NCBI RefSeq assembly: GCF_016920785.2
Contig: NW_024609880.1
Location: 50,368,296-50,432,295 of the forward strand
DNA from: Ixodes scapularis
Taxonomy: Eukaryota; Arthropoda; Arachnida; Ixodida; Ixodidae
Reading direction: 5' to 3'
Length of the DNA: 64,000 nt
This document shows positions 45,551 through 56,924 of the stretch, one piece after another. How positions within the stretch are numbered: the stretch's first letter is position 1; each line of letters begins with the position of its first letter. A program made the translations under genes and the position numbers. A model generated the notes under the pieces. The model ran no database searches. It had not been told where the DNA came from and saw only the letters and a list, made by a program, of their open reading frames with translations.

Positions 45551-46594
45551 AAAAATCATTTTCACAGAGGGAACCAGCGTCGCCATATAGTCGAGGGTTC
45601 AAACTCGAGCTGTGTAAATACCCCAACATCCAATTCGCTTTTTTTTTTTTTTTCTTGTTTAACTATGATACCGACTTCAGCGTTAAATCGAGCGATTACC
45701 GCAAAAATTTACGGCGCACACACGCACACACACTCGAATTCCGTACCGTGCCCCACTCAAAGAAATTTGGAGCTTATACCTTTCCGCAAAGCACTTTGTT
45801 TTATCGATCGACTCGCTCGATGAAACAAAAATAATAATACGTCTAGACAAAAAAAAAAAATAGTTTGTGCTGTGACACTAAGCCTGACTTTTCACGTGTC
45901 ATTGCCGTCACAGCGCAGACCGGTTTGGTTAGGCCTAAAATATATGTTCACCCTCGCCATTCGCCAAATTCCTATACGTAGATCGTATAGCGATCGGCTC
46001 TCAAGCAGTTTGAGAAAACAAGTACATGCTCCAGATTGCTCATTGTGTGCGGTATTTATTGTACTCGGCGACAACTTTTCTTGGCATTTCCGGGAGAGGA
46101 AGAGAGCCCGCGCACAGCTTTATTCAGCGCTCAAAATGGGAGAGGGAACGCGTGCCTGTACTTTTCACTGTATTGCCAAGAACAGTTGTTTATTTTTCTC
46201 CCCCCCCCCCTCCCCCCCCCCCCCCCCCCCCACAAAAAAAAAGAAAAGGAATGATGAATTTTTTTTTTTACTTCGGTGAAATCACGAAAAAGCGGGAACT
46301 CAAGAGATGCCTTAGCAGCGTTTTTCTACTTTGCGACTCGGAGATAACATCGCAGCAATTTTCCTTCACGGTCACTTCCTGTCTCGCCAGAAGGCATATA
46401 TGTGACACGCAATTCAGTGGGGCCGAAAACAGGGGTAGCTCGGGGCAGACCGCGAATCGCTGATGTCTTTAGTTCGCGTGCGCTCTCACGAAGTGTCTTT
46501 GGCAGTCGGATATAGTTCTCTTTAGTGCCACTAAATAAGCTACGCTTTAGAGTAACCACACTTGGCCGTATTGTGTCTTAAAATCGTGGTCGCC
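45551..46594. other. No gene; homopolymer runs
   Basis: T run at 45638-45652, C tract 46200-46231 with one T, followed by an A run. The 135- and 145-residue frames across it are artefacts. Confidence 0.6.
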
Positions 46595-46690
46595 AGTTAT
46601 CTGAAACTTTATCTGAAATCACAGGAAACGCTTTTCCGGCCTCCACAATTGTTTAAACAGTTTGCGACAGAGCAAAGCAATATTACTTGA
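46595..46690. repeat. Dispersed repeat E, copy 2
   Basis: CAGTTATCTGAAACTTTATC, CTGAAATCACAGGAAACGCT and GTTTGCGACAGAGCAAAG align with 23876-23960 and, in inverse, with 49670-49770. Confidence 0.7.
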
Positions 46691-46850
46691 CCGTCCTAAC
46701 ACCGAATCTAATGCTGAGGAAGTCACACTTTCGAATCATGACGATCGGCAGTTGCGTCTGCTCTGCATACGAGCCAAAATGGCGGCGCACACAACAATGC
46801 GGGGAGCGGAGTGCCGATACTCTGAGCGCAGTTCATTCAGTGGCTCTATA

Positions 46851-47026
46851 CTCGGTTTCATACTTAGCATGCAACGCTGTCAAAGCTAATGGCGCGAGCG
46901 CATGGCTTCATCTATGGTTTTGTTTGCGCTAGAACTCGTGCAAATGATCAACGAGATCAAGCCTCACGCTCGCGCCAGTAGCTTTGACAGCGTTGCACGC
47001 TAAGTATGAAACAGAGTATAGTTCTC
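46851..47026. repeat. Inverted repeat, 56-bp arms
   Basis: 46849-46903 (TATACTCGGTTTCATACTTA, GCAACGCTGTCAAAGC, GGCGCGAGCG) is inverted at 46969-47026 with four or so mismatches and a 65-bp loop. Confidence 0.85.
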
Positions 47027-47330
47027 TGCATGATGTGTCACAAGTCTGCTGTGCACCAACTAAACTCTCTGATGTCACGCATCTGCGGTGGCGCTGCTGT
47101 CGGTACTGCGCATGCGCAGATGCATGCCAGCGCCTCACGCGAATTTGGTTTCTGCACACGCGCAGTGCAGTTACTCCTAAATGTTAGTTCGGCCTCAACC
47201 TAGCTTGCGATTGCGTTCTACGTGTAGTCCGGAATCAAGTCTGAGGCTTCTCGCTTCGAGGACATTGGTACTGGCTATGAGCTTGAGTATTTGCACTTCA
47301 TTCACTTGTTATTCTTGCGGTCACCGCTCG

Positions 47331-47500
47331 CCCGTTCCCGGCTTGAGCGGCGTCGGCGTTACTGCGCGGCGCATTATGGGAAACGTCCCATAATGACGTC
47401 ACACGTGACGTCACGAGGTTTACGAGTGACGTCACGAGGGTCCCGCGCGTTGCATTATGGGAAGCGTCCCATGATGCAGCAAGCGGGTAGGAGGGAGGAG
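47331..47500. mobile_element. Partial second copy of the CRE/E-box element
   Basis: In inverse orientation to 38650-38755: CCGGCTTGAGCGGCGTCGGC, then GCGCGGCGCATTATGGGAAA, CGTCCCATAATG. After that come three TGACGTCA and one CACGTG within 50 bp, and a second GCATTATGGGA / TCCCATGATGC hairpin. The CGACGG tract is not expanded here. Terminal repeats are not visible, so it is truncated. Confidence 0.75.
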
Positions 47501-47575
47501 GAGGGAGAATGAGGAGGGGAGAAGGACGAAGGAGAAGGAGAAGGGGGGAGGAGGGAGCAGCAGGAGAGGATCGAC
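47490..47575. repeat. Polypurine (GGA-rich) tract
   Basis: About 85 bp of almost pure G and A on the plus strand, parallel to the purine-rich left flank of the 37772 element. Confidence 0.9.
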
Positions 47576-48185
47576 AAGCAGCCTGGGCTACTCTTCTTCC
47601 AGAAGACCTTCCGACGACCATGCAAGAATGGGCGCATCCTGCCGGCGACTCCTAGCGCCGGACGAGGGTCCTGACTTCCATCCTCGACCTTGCGTGGCGG
47701 AGCGGACCTGGGCCCTCGTTATGATACACATCATCATCTCAGGCCACCAAGGACGTAGACGCCACGCTTGAGAGCGACTAGGCCGCGTCGGTCCCTCGGG
47801 CCGGGGTCGCGCTGCTCCTGCATCGTGCGGGGGGCGGCCTGCGGACGCGAGTCGCCGCGCTGCTCGTGGTTCGGGTGGCGCGTGCCGAGTTTCTCTTTGA
47901 ACTTGTTGCCCCGCGACATTCGCGGCACCGATTTCGCGGAGGCTGGCGCTCAAATGTGTCTGGGGACTGTCTTTTGTGTGGTGTCTGACCGGTGTGGCCC
48001 CCGCTTTGGGGACTGGCATTTGTCCTTGGTTTAAACAAACGTTGTCCTCACCTCAGGAGCGGAGGAGGAGGAGGGAAGATGCCAGCTACCCGATGTACAT
48101 GCAAGTGATATCACCATTCAGAAAGCACAAAGAGGCGCGTATGAAAACAACGTGGTGTACTTGTTATTCAAGTGGCCATCTACAT
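47576..48185. other. GC-rich stretch, no gene recognised
   Basis: Mirrored frames of 60-145 residues on both strands. GGAGGAGGAGGAGGGAAG at 48062-48079 resembles the left end region of the 37772 element, so this may be degraded interior or flank of that family. Confidence 0.4.
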
Positions 48186-48310
48186 AGGGTGACCATACGT
48201 CCCGTTTTGGCCGGGACAGTCCCGTTTTTCACGTCCGCTTCTGCCGTCTCGTCTTTTTGTCCCAATAAAGAACCATGTCCCGTTTTTGGAAAAGTCCATA
48301 GTTTCAAAAC
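48186..48310. repeat. hAT-like fragment (GGGTGACCATACGTCCCG end)
   Basis: TAGGGTGACCATACGTCCCG, then TTTTGGCCGGGACAGTCCCG, then CATGTCCCGTTTTTGG. The opening resembles termini of hAT-derived repeats in several animal genomes (from memory). Right end not found. Confidence 0.5.
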
Positions 48311-48599
48311 TGGTACCAGGCGAGTGGATGCGAACCGAAACTATGCCTACTCGTTCCAAATATATTTTACAAAAATAAACGTAGGTACTTTAAAATATTT
48401 ACTCAGAGAGTAAAACTTAGAATTGTTCTTGCCCACAAACATTTTTTCTACAAATCGTACGCCGTTGAGCTAAGTCGTTTATTATTATAATTACTGATGT
48501 TATCAGGTCATTAAAGAATTACATTTCTATCGCGACTTCACAGTATTTAGCTTTTTTTCCTTAGTATACATCAAATTCCGCGAATGTGTTCTTTTGGTG

Positions 48600-48845
48600 A
48601 AGATCTTCATCGAACCCATGATGCTTGTACAATCTGTAAAATGCATTGTAACTTTAATAACCATAGACTAGAGGGCCCCCTTTTAGTGTTGCTAATTTAA
48701 TTGTAGAAGACCACTCCTTTAATTGTGTTGTAGAAGACCCCCTCTTGTAATCATTATTTTCCGTTGAACCCGCGATGCTAGTTCAATGTAAAATGCATTG
48801 TAGATTTAGACAACTTAGAAGACCCCTCTTTTAATTGTTTCTATA
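48600..48845. repeat. Loose tandem duplication, about 153-bp offset
   Basis: GAACCCATGATGCTTGTACA and GAACCCGCGATGCTAGTTCA, each followed by GTAAAATGCATTGTA and then TAGAAGACC-C-TTTAATTG words. Confidence 0.7.
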
Positions 48846-49669
48846 TATGGAATTAAGAAAAATAACATATAAAATTTTAAATAACATTTAAAAAATAATT
48901 GGGATATAAATAGATGGTTTGTTTGGCCTTCCTTTTTTTTACATCGAGGCAACTGTTTTTTAGTGCTACATGCATGTACTCACCTTACGTTTTTTATCCA
49001 GTTCTTTCGGGCTTTGAGCTCTCGCAGAAATCTGAAGAAACTGCAAGAATCCTTCTCCATGCGATGGTTACCCAGGTACTAAAACACCCTCCCATAGCGC
49101 GAGTCCGCAAACAAAATTTGGGATCTCACCCGATCGCCTAAAGTGCTTTTCTCACCGGTGCAATCTGATCTTTTGGCAGAAGATCATCTCGATCGACGCC
49201 CGAACTTTCGATAAACCATATTTTGCATCGCATCCCACTACGAATTCCCAGAAGTGTCTGAAAGTCATTATATTTCAAACAAACACAATATCAGAATATC
49301 GTCTTCATTCACACGATTCAAGCGACGGCATGCTTCTTGCATTCGTCGTCTGCTGCAGGCATCTTGAGGACCGGAAGTTGCAGTCGTTAATATTTCAGAA
49401 ACAATCGATTACCGGCACTCTTCTGTCGAAATATATATATGACATTCAAGCTTTTTGATTCTTCGAGGTTTAAATCCTACTCCTGATTTCTGAACGGTGG
49501 GGTTTTCGTAGCGAAACTTAGCCACATGCATTTATTTGTCCATAACAACGACCCTAGCAACGGTTTGTTTGGACCCATTACGTGACACTTACGGAGTCAA
49601 TTAAAAATGTCTGCTCTCCGAGGGTGAGTCACGTGTCAGGAACCTCGGACGTTATCGTTTCGATCTGTG
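48846..49669. other. AT-rich, no gene seen
   Basis: No coding or mobile-element signal recognised. Confidence 0.5.
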
Positions 49670-49770
49670 AAGGACTGTTTTAACTTTTAACATTTTCTTG
49701 GAGGACGGAAAAGCGTTTTCTATCGATTTCAGATAAAGCCTCAGATAACTGACCACTATGATTTTAAGAA
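49670..49770. repeat. Dispersed repeat E, copy 3 (inverse)
   Basis: CGGAAAAGCGTTTTCTATCG then ATTTCAGATAAAGCCTCAGA is the reverse complement of the repeat at 46595-46690. Confidence 0.7.
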
Positions 49771-50981
49771 CAAATGCGGCTGGAGGGTCCTTATTCTGAA
49801 ACGTGAGTTATTCAGTGGCTCTAGCGTTGACATGTCGAGCTCGGAAATCAGATCTGAGCAAACCAATTGTCGGCGGAGAAAGTGGGCCTCGTGGCCTTCC
49901 TGGTGGCAGAACACCGGAAGTTTTTTTTACGGCGATGCGGAAACTAACTTCCGCCTTTTTATTTTTTTATTCTTCTCATACTTGGTCACAGCATCGTGTC
50001 AGTAGGTCGCACGCGTGCTTTGGTCATACTCTCACAAAACCCAGGCAAAGGTACATACGTTTCATGATGCACGGGAAGTTGCAATTTATGCATCTCTCCG
50101 TGCATATTATTTTCAAATATCTTAATTACTGTTTATTTTCTTCCGAGTGTTGTTCTCTCCTGCAATCGTACTATGTGTTATTGTTGTTGTTGTTGTTTTA
50201 CTTGAACAGTGTTATGGTATGATTTTGCACACGCATGCAAGAGAGGCTCCTTTGCGCTGCCATTTCTAGCGATGCTGGTGCCTATAGTGTCACTGAATAC
50301 TGTGTCAGAGTATCGCCATTACCCTTCCATAACGCTTCGCCGACAGCAGTCTCACCCTAGCCGAGTATTTTTTGATTTTAGGCGGCATCATTGGACGGCA
50401 GCAGGCAAGTGAGACGCGTTCCCGTGCGTGTGCCCATAGAGGTGTGCCGTCACTGTCATCGTCACTGCTTCGAATCGCCGACATGGGCCGTAATATTGCG
50501 GCCGGCCAGCTGGGCCAGCTTCTGCTGCAACGGTACGGGTCGCTTCTCAGTCACTTAGTGCCGTGACGCATATATTTTCACGGAATCTCATTCTATATAA
50601 TGTTCCGTGTTGGGCGGCTCTTACACGCCTGCTTGCTCTGCCTTTGGGTGCATAAGCAGGTCAGAGAACGGCAAAACACTATTCCGCTTCCCGTGAGGCA
50701 AAGATGCTACCGTGAAGGGGAGCTAGGAGTGCATGGCTTGCCATTACAAAACGAGTGAATATTCCAAGCCCAATGCAGGAAGCAAGCTTTGTGAGGTGAG
50801 TGTATTTCACGGGTCTTCTTTGAGTATCACTCGTTGACTCGCAGCCAACCAGGCTGCGTCGACTGAGCTCGGTTCGGCACGAACGATGCTTGGAAGAACA
50901 GCTGCTTCTGAATAGGAACTCGATTGCAGTGCTTTCTATTCAAATTGTCTCGCTTGGTATGAAGGGCAAAAACCGATGTAA
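49771..50981. other. No gene recognised
   Basis: A 139-residue plus frame (49803-50222) lacks any motif and includes a (TTG)n tract at 50180-50196. Confidence 0.5.
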
Positions 50982-51407
50982 TGCCTGATTCACATGGTGC
51001 GAATTTGCCTGCGATTTCGCAATTGCGACGCCGTTCTTGCGGCACAACGCAGTTGCGGTGCGAATTCGACTGATTCGCAAGTCCGTATTTTGCCAAACTT
51101 TCCTTGCGAACGGCCGCTCTTGCGAAGGGGACGGACAGCCAATCAAACGCGGCTCGTGAAAGACGTCACGGTGGTCATAGCAACGTGGGAATCAAAAATA
51201 CGAAAAATGCGTCACCTACGTCGTCGTCTTCGAAATTCGCTGGGGGGGGTGAGGCGGTGGATATGCTTCTCCCAAGTGAATATTTTTCGTCGGGGGATGT
51301 AAGCTTCAGTTCGGCATTAAAACAAACTGGCGTTTGCGTACCACGCGAGGGTTGTGATTGCTTCCTTTGTAAAATTGCAGGCGATAACAATTGACGCTTC
51401 TGTTCGA

Positions 51408-51742
51408 TCACTTTGCGTAAGGGACTCGTGGCATAGTTGAAAGATCCTTTCTTCAAATCTGTTTGCAGATGACGCGAGGGTCTGTCTAGCAACCGAGAAA
51501 CGCTGAACAGCACCTTGTTATTAAAGCCATTTGATAAAAATCGAGCTTCACATTTTTACGTATAGAGACAACAACTATTGATATGTAAACGCGTGCTACG
51601 CGAGCGACACGCGTGTAAAATGGCTTTAATTACAAGGTGCCGATCAGCGATTCTCGGTATCTTGACAGACCTTCGTGTCAGATCCCCAAACAGATTTTAA
51701 GAAAGGGTCTTTCTACTATTCAATGAGTCCCCTACGCAAATG
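51408..51742. repeat. Long inverted repeat inside the Harbinger element
   Basis: 51411-51535 (TTTGCGTAAGGGACTCGTGG onward) is inverted at about 51612-51738 with roughly 80-85% identity and a 75-bp loop. Probably a fold-back MITE inserted near the left end. No clear target duplication. Confidence 0.8.
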
Positions 51743-53808
51743 TCACACGTGCCACGCGTGACATTTGTCATAGAAATCCTGCGACAATTTGGTTTCGTGC
51801 ATAGTTTGCGATTATTTCACCAACATGATTGTTTTGGCTTTTTTTTGCATCTGGAAACCTGATTTTTTTTTTTTATTTATGCCGTTTCCTTTATCTTCAG
51901 TGTTTTTTGTCATGTTCGCAATCGCTAATATTGTTTTGAATTAAAAAAAAAGCTAAACATTTACGTTAGCTTGTTCATGCTGACCTACACTGAGGAAGTA
52001 CAGAATGTGTTTTGCACGTCCAGCGTGTCGTTCATTTCATGAAAGTCGGCCAATAAAACGCATTCTGTGTTAAGTAAAGACCCGATTGGGCAGCGTAGGT
52101 CCAACGAAAACAGTAAAATAGCACCTCACCCTGTGGGGAATCAGCCGGTACTCTGTCGACCTACTTTGGGCTATACCTGCCTCAAAAAGTTTCCGCCAGT
52201 TTATCCGTAAAAGAGGTAAAGACCACAACCCATTTTCTACAAAAAAATTGACTGATTTGCAGGCAACAGGTCCGGGGTGGAAATGAACTAGAGAGATGAC
52301 ATGAGGCAGGGGTGATCCAGGAATAAATTTTTTATTGCTGGCTTTAAATGTTGAAAGATAACAACTAACAAAAGACAAAAAAGATGCAATTACAAAAGAA
52401 GAAAAAAATCAAGTACAGGCTCACCTTTTTGGCAGACATCAAATATGAATAAAGAGGAACATAACACGTTGCTGGAGTCATGGGGTGCACCGGCGCCAAA
52501 AGGCAAATATTTGCATTGTGCGCCGGTGTTGCAAGGCCGCCCGCTCATCTACGCACGCCGCCGACGATCCGAGTACCCCTTGTCAATGGCCAGACGAAAT
52601 TGACCCCTATGTGACCCGGAAGCTACAACGCAAGGCACGACGAGAAGAAAACTCATTGTGCCTTCTGTTATAGTTTCGTCATAACCACATAACCCCCTAC
52701 AGCCCACCCCACACTGCAAAGAGGGCAGATTCTACGCTTCTTCGGCGTGTACAAACACACTCCCTCTCAACACTACACTACCTCCAGCACGTTGCAGATC
52801 TACCTGAACCACCTAAATGCACATACTTCGGAGACCACTCAAATAACTCTCACACACCAAGTTTAAGGAAAGCTGAAGCGGTTTTGTATTTGAGGGAACA
52901 CACCTAGATCGTCTTCATTTCACCTCCAGGATCTTGAATATAGAAATTATTTATTTTATAATTTGGTGCATGGAGGTTGCAGAAAATCATTTTCAAAGTA
53001 CCGCCGAAGGCCCTCCTTCCAGGAGCGTGTCGCCACAAAAGGAGTTTTCGGAATCTTCCTTTTAGCAGCGTCCACCAAAGCTATGCACGCGTACTCTTGC
53101 TATTTTTTTTAAGAAGGGCAGAAAAAGATGTTAACACTTGTGCCAGTACGGGGGAATACACCTGGCAAGCTAGGGATTGCATGCGCGGCCCTCGAGCGAC
53201 ACGAGCTTTGCGGCCGAAAGGCCCTTTTATGAAGCCACGACGGGTCGGGTGTTTTTCGTGTTTTCTCGAGTTTAGTTAGATCTTCGGAAAAAACGAACGC
53301 GATATTCATATCCACGGGATAAAACTACGCTAGAATCAAGCTCTATCTCATCTTTTTTAAAGAAGTGTTCCGGCTTCCCTTTAAGGACTGCGCCTCAGTT
53401 CAGGATCTTGCAGAACGTGCACTGAAAACACTCGTCCCACTTATCCAACCAAGGATCTGAGAGGACTGTGTCACTCCTCCACGGGCGTTAGAGTATAAAT
53501 TACGTCCACTCCTAGTTAAGCACATTAAGAGCGTACATGAACAGGGAGAGTCCCTAATTTCATCCCCCTCCAGTAGCGCCGGTCTGGGTACAATACAGAT
53601 GTTTCACTTTCTCTGTTCAAAGTCCTAGTGGGCCTCACACGGAAGCCGTCTCTCACCAGAGCGCCCTTTCAAAAGTAGCTAACTAGCAGCGGCAGAATAT
53701 TGTTTTAATGGTGGCCCCTGCTCCCTGTTCCACCGGAAATAGGTCAGACGATCCTCACACACAAAAACTTGAAAACTTCGTGATTTGTCACCATACCGCT
53801 GACACTAC
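51743..53808. other. Harbinger interior, no second protein recognised
   Basis: Open frames at 52070-52378 (minus, 102 residues) and 52977-53279 (plus, 100 residues) do not show a Myb/SANT helix-turn-helix or any other motif I can name. Confidence 0.45.
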
Positions 53809-54200
53809 TTAGGATTTCAATCCAGCGCGGTTCCTTTGCCATGACATTGCAGCTTCCTTTACAAAGTACCTGCAGTACAGGTCTCTCACTGCGGTGGCCA
53901 CTGTGTTTCATTTTCGGGCAGATTGGTCGACGTGCCGCGATCTCAGCCTCGGTAGGTAGAGGAACGCGTTTGTCTGTTGAGAGACCTCCTTGCGCCACTG
54001 GCCATCAACGATGTTGCTGAAGTGGTCGACTTCAATCAGCATTGGCATTTAGCATGGGCAACTTGTCGTCTTGTAGGTAGTTGTGTAGTACACAAGCTGC
54101 GCGGACGACTCCAGTGGCGTGGTCTGGGAGGAGGTCGATTGGCCTGCGGAAGATGCAAAATCTAGTATCCAAAATTTCGAATGCGTTCTGGACGCCCCTT

Positions 54201-54271
54201 CTTGAAATGGAACAAAGACAACACTGTGATTTTTGTTATTATAATGCAAGTGCAACAATTCTAAAGGTTAC
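54201..54271 (-). other. Transposase intron 5 (71 bp)
   Basis: Reading on the minus strand, GCGAG/GTAACC and TTTCAAG/AAGGGGC. Removing it joins RLCRAR to RGVQNAF in frame, matching the family order. Confidence 0.75.
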
Positions 54272-54580
54272 CTCGCCCTACAAAGTCGATAGTTGAATAT
54301 TTTTAGATAATCGCTGAGGTATCAACCAGAACAGGGCCTCAGAAAGTCCGACCTCAGTTGAAATGCCTCGTCTCCAACGAAGACGGACGCGGCGATAACA
54401 TGGGAAGATGGCAGCAGATTTGGTGGTGGACAATTCAAGGCAGCTTGACTGAGGCACTGTCCTATCCTTGACGCCTTGAAGACGCCACCATCACTTTGGT
54501 GGCCATACGCTCCAGCGTCTGTGGCCATAAACCTCAACTTGCTGTCCACGACGGCCATCAGCACTATAGAGTAGGTTACC

Positions 54581-54666
54581 CTGAAAAGCCGAATGTTACC
54601 TCACTTCATGCGCTCTTGCAAAACATGATATGTGTTAAAGTAAATTTGTAGACCCATATACAGCAC
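54581..54666 (-). other. Transposase intron 4 (86 bp)
   Basis: Donor TACGAG/GTGCTG, acceptor CTTTTCAG/GGTAAC. Removing it joins YYNYE to a SIVLMAVVD frame, except for one extra base just after the junction. Confidence 0.6.
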
Positions 54667-55594
54667 CTCGTAGTTATAGTACAGGCTTCCAGAATCGGCA
54701 AGGGCTTCGATATGTCCGTGTTTTCCGTCAACGCTCCCCACACAATGAGGAAAATTCCGCCCTGTCTCAAAGCCCTTGGCAATTTCCCTTAGTCTGTCAT
54801 TCTTGATGGGAGCTAGAAGTACAGCACAACGTTCACACATGGTTTTACGTTGTTATTTAAAAGCCGTTTATGTAATCTTAGTTTACCTATAGTAATACTG
54901 GTAATAAATGCAAGCTCAAATATGAGAAATACTTGTTGACGCTTAACAATTGCGAATACTTTTGTAACTGAATCTGAAAAGCTGTGTGTCTGTTTTTTTT
55001 TCTCCCTCGCACCGTTTTTTCTACGTTCAGCTTAAACTTTCAGAAGCATGTTTAGCCAACTAGCCCAGCTCCAGGCACTCGCCACTTACTTCTGTAAGCT
55101 ATCATATTATGCCCAAGTCAGGCCAGTGTCAGACTGCTTATACAAAAGACAAAAAAAAAACAGTCTGCAGACATCGATCGAACACGACTCACTGACGCAT
55201 CCGTGTTTCATAAGCCGCGTGCCAGGCTGCTCCTTTCATTGGTTGCCGTGCGACATACAAAGCAGGGATGCTGTGGTGCCTCGAATTACTATTTGTCTGC
55301 AAACTGTATTCGTAGGATGCGTAATGTGTGACCCCGTCTTTCGAAGGTGGCGCAGTAATAGCATTGGGGCCCTCAACATCCTCAGGTCTGCAGCGCTCTC
55401 TTCCCCAAGTTCGTCCCTATAATCATAGATCAATGGCTCTCTGTTGTGTAAACTTTTTAAGAAACCATTTTTGACAGTACAGCTTTCAACATGATTCATT
55501 TAGATATTTCGGCTGCGAATAGTTAGGAGCAGCTACAAAGGACGAGTTTGCTGCAGTGATTTGTACACCCGACTCCCATAATTATCTCCAAGTG

Positions 55595-55810
55595 GGGTGT
55601 GTCGCCCTTCCCACCCCCCCCCCCCCCCCCCCAGAATGTCTTAAGCAATGTACATAAACGTAAAGCCAGCCCCTTCCAACACACCCCTATTTATCTCCAG
55701 GTTGGGGGCGACACCCCCCAGAATTTCCTGACCAATGCATCTAGACCTAAGGCCACCCCCTCCCAACAGCACCCCCCCCCCCCCTCGAATAATTGCAACA
55801 CCCCCTGATA
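55595..55810. repeat. C-rich tandem duplication, about 110-bp unit
   Basis: ATCTCCAAGTGGGGTGTGTC and ATCTCCAGGTTGGGGGCGAC start the two units. AGAATGTCTTAAGCAATGTA and AGAATTTCCTGACCAATGCA follow. Poly-C runs (55613-55632 and 55769-55784) interrupt each. Confidence 0.75.
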
Positions 55811-55867
55811 TCGAATTCTGGATGATTCCGTGGTTTGGTAGTGTGTAGAAAGAGTACACCGGGGCAT

Positions 55868-55893
55868 GGGGGGGGGGGGGGGGGGGGGGGGGG
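55868..55893. repeat. Poly-G run, 26 bp
   Basis: Uninterrupted G run inside transposase intron 3. Confidence 0.95.
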
Positions 55894-55961
55894 ACTTGAA
55901 TTCATCAATTTCCCAACACCACCACAGCGAGTCTTGTTGTTCGTAATGATCTACATCTTTA

Positions 55962-56158
55962 AAGGCGGTATTTAGTGAACGCCGTATTGGCGCGCATTGT
56001 TCGCAGCTAGAGCTCAAAAAGAACTGCTACGTACTGCTGGCAAAGATAAACAATCTTGACGGTGTGAAATATACGCTGCAGAAGCGTTGTGCAAATTCAC
56101 TAAGAGCACGTGCTCTCACCAGCAACCGGCGCAAGCTATGGCCCCCAGTGAATACCAC
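55962..56158. mobile_element. MITE family C, copy 4 (nested in Harbinger intron 3)
   Basis: Diverged ends (GGCGGTATTTAGTGAACGCC and GGCCCCCAGTGAATACCAC) with family words ATCTTGACGGTGTGAAATAT and GCAAGCTATGGCC inside. Confidence 0.7.
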
Positions 56159-56269
56159 ACGACTGGGATACCACCTCCATTTTCAAGTGTTTTTTCATTA
56201 CGAGACGCCAGCGACTCTTTCACAGCATGCATGCGACAATAAGAATATGGTTGGTTTTGGATGAGGCGC

Positions 56270-56445
56270 GTTTTTATTGGCTGTCTTTTCGTGCCGTCGC
56301 AGCGGCGCTGGTGACGTCTCGAAAGATGTTTGGCAATTGACGCAGCTCCGATTATTTCATAACCGCATTGAACCTGCCTGTTTGCCGCAACAGCGCCGTC
56401 GCAACTGCGAAATCGCAACTAAAATCGCTCCATGTGAAACCGTCC
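56270..56445. repeat. Second Harbinger-like end nested in intron 3
   Basis: Its inverse reads TTTCACATGGAGCGATTTTA then GTTGCGATTTCGCAGTTGCG, following the left end region of the big element (50988-51045) for about 150 bp. It is probably a short non-autonomous relative; the other end was not located. Confidence 0.6.
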
Positions 56446-56621
56446 TCTTTTCCACAAGTTACCAAAAACGAAATCAGATCTTTTTGCTTACCTTCATGTG
56501 TTTTGGGCGAAGCACCTTTCATATATGCGGACATCTCTCATGCACTATGGATGCCCCTGTTGACACTCCAGCCTTGAATTGCAGTGCGAGATCCTGCATT
56601 GACGTTGCCGATGACAGGTAC

Positions 56622-56760
56622 CTGAGTAAAAACAAAACATTGCTGTGTACATTAATCTCTGGAAGCCGAGAAACTAGTAATGAATTCGCCATATAAACCA
56701 GTTTCATTGCACCTCGTATTCACTCCAAACAGTGCAGTTTAAAGAGAATACCATTTTTAC
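56622..56760 (-). other. Transposase intron 2 (139 bp)
   Basis: Donor TTTGAG/GTAAAA, acceptor TTTACTCAG/GTACCTG. Splicing gives LAITLR-YLSSAT in frame. Confidence 0.8.
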
Positions 56761-56924
56761 CTCAAAGTGATAGCAAGCCGCACCCGCGACGAAATGGGCT
56801 CTCTGACGACATATTGCTTCGTAAGCTTTGTTTCCAGGCAAGCGTGTAGTCTTTCAAAGGCGTTCGGCATTATCCGGTAATATCTTCGAAACTGCTCCGG
56901 GTTCCTGTGCAGCATAAAGAGGGT

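Larger units (their letters stand above)
54813..56491 (-). other. Transposase intron 3, enlarged by insertions
   Basis: Donor CATGAAG/GTAAGC at 56491, acceptor CTTCTAG/CTCCC at 54813. The 1.68 kb holds MITE C copy 4, a Harbinger-like end and C/G tracts, so the intron grew after the transposon was built. The reading frame across it is off by one base. Confidence 0.6.

Noticed and set aside
45585..45625. tRNA T-arm at GTCGAGGGTTCAAACTCGAG
   Set aside because: A T-arm-like hairpin exists but no upstream A box or matching acceptor stem.
47490..47575. Telomere- or centromere-type satellite
   Set aside because: It is a plain polypurine tract without a defined unit, and no TTAGG repeats occur nearby.
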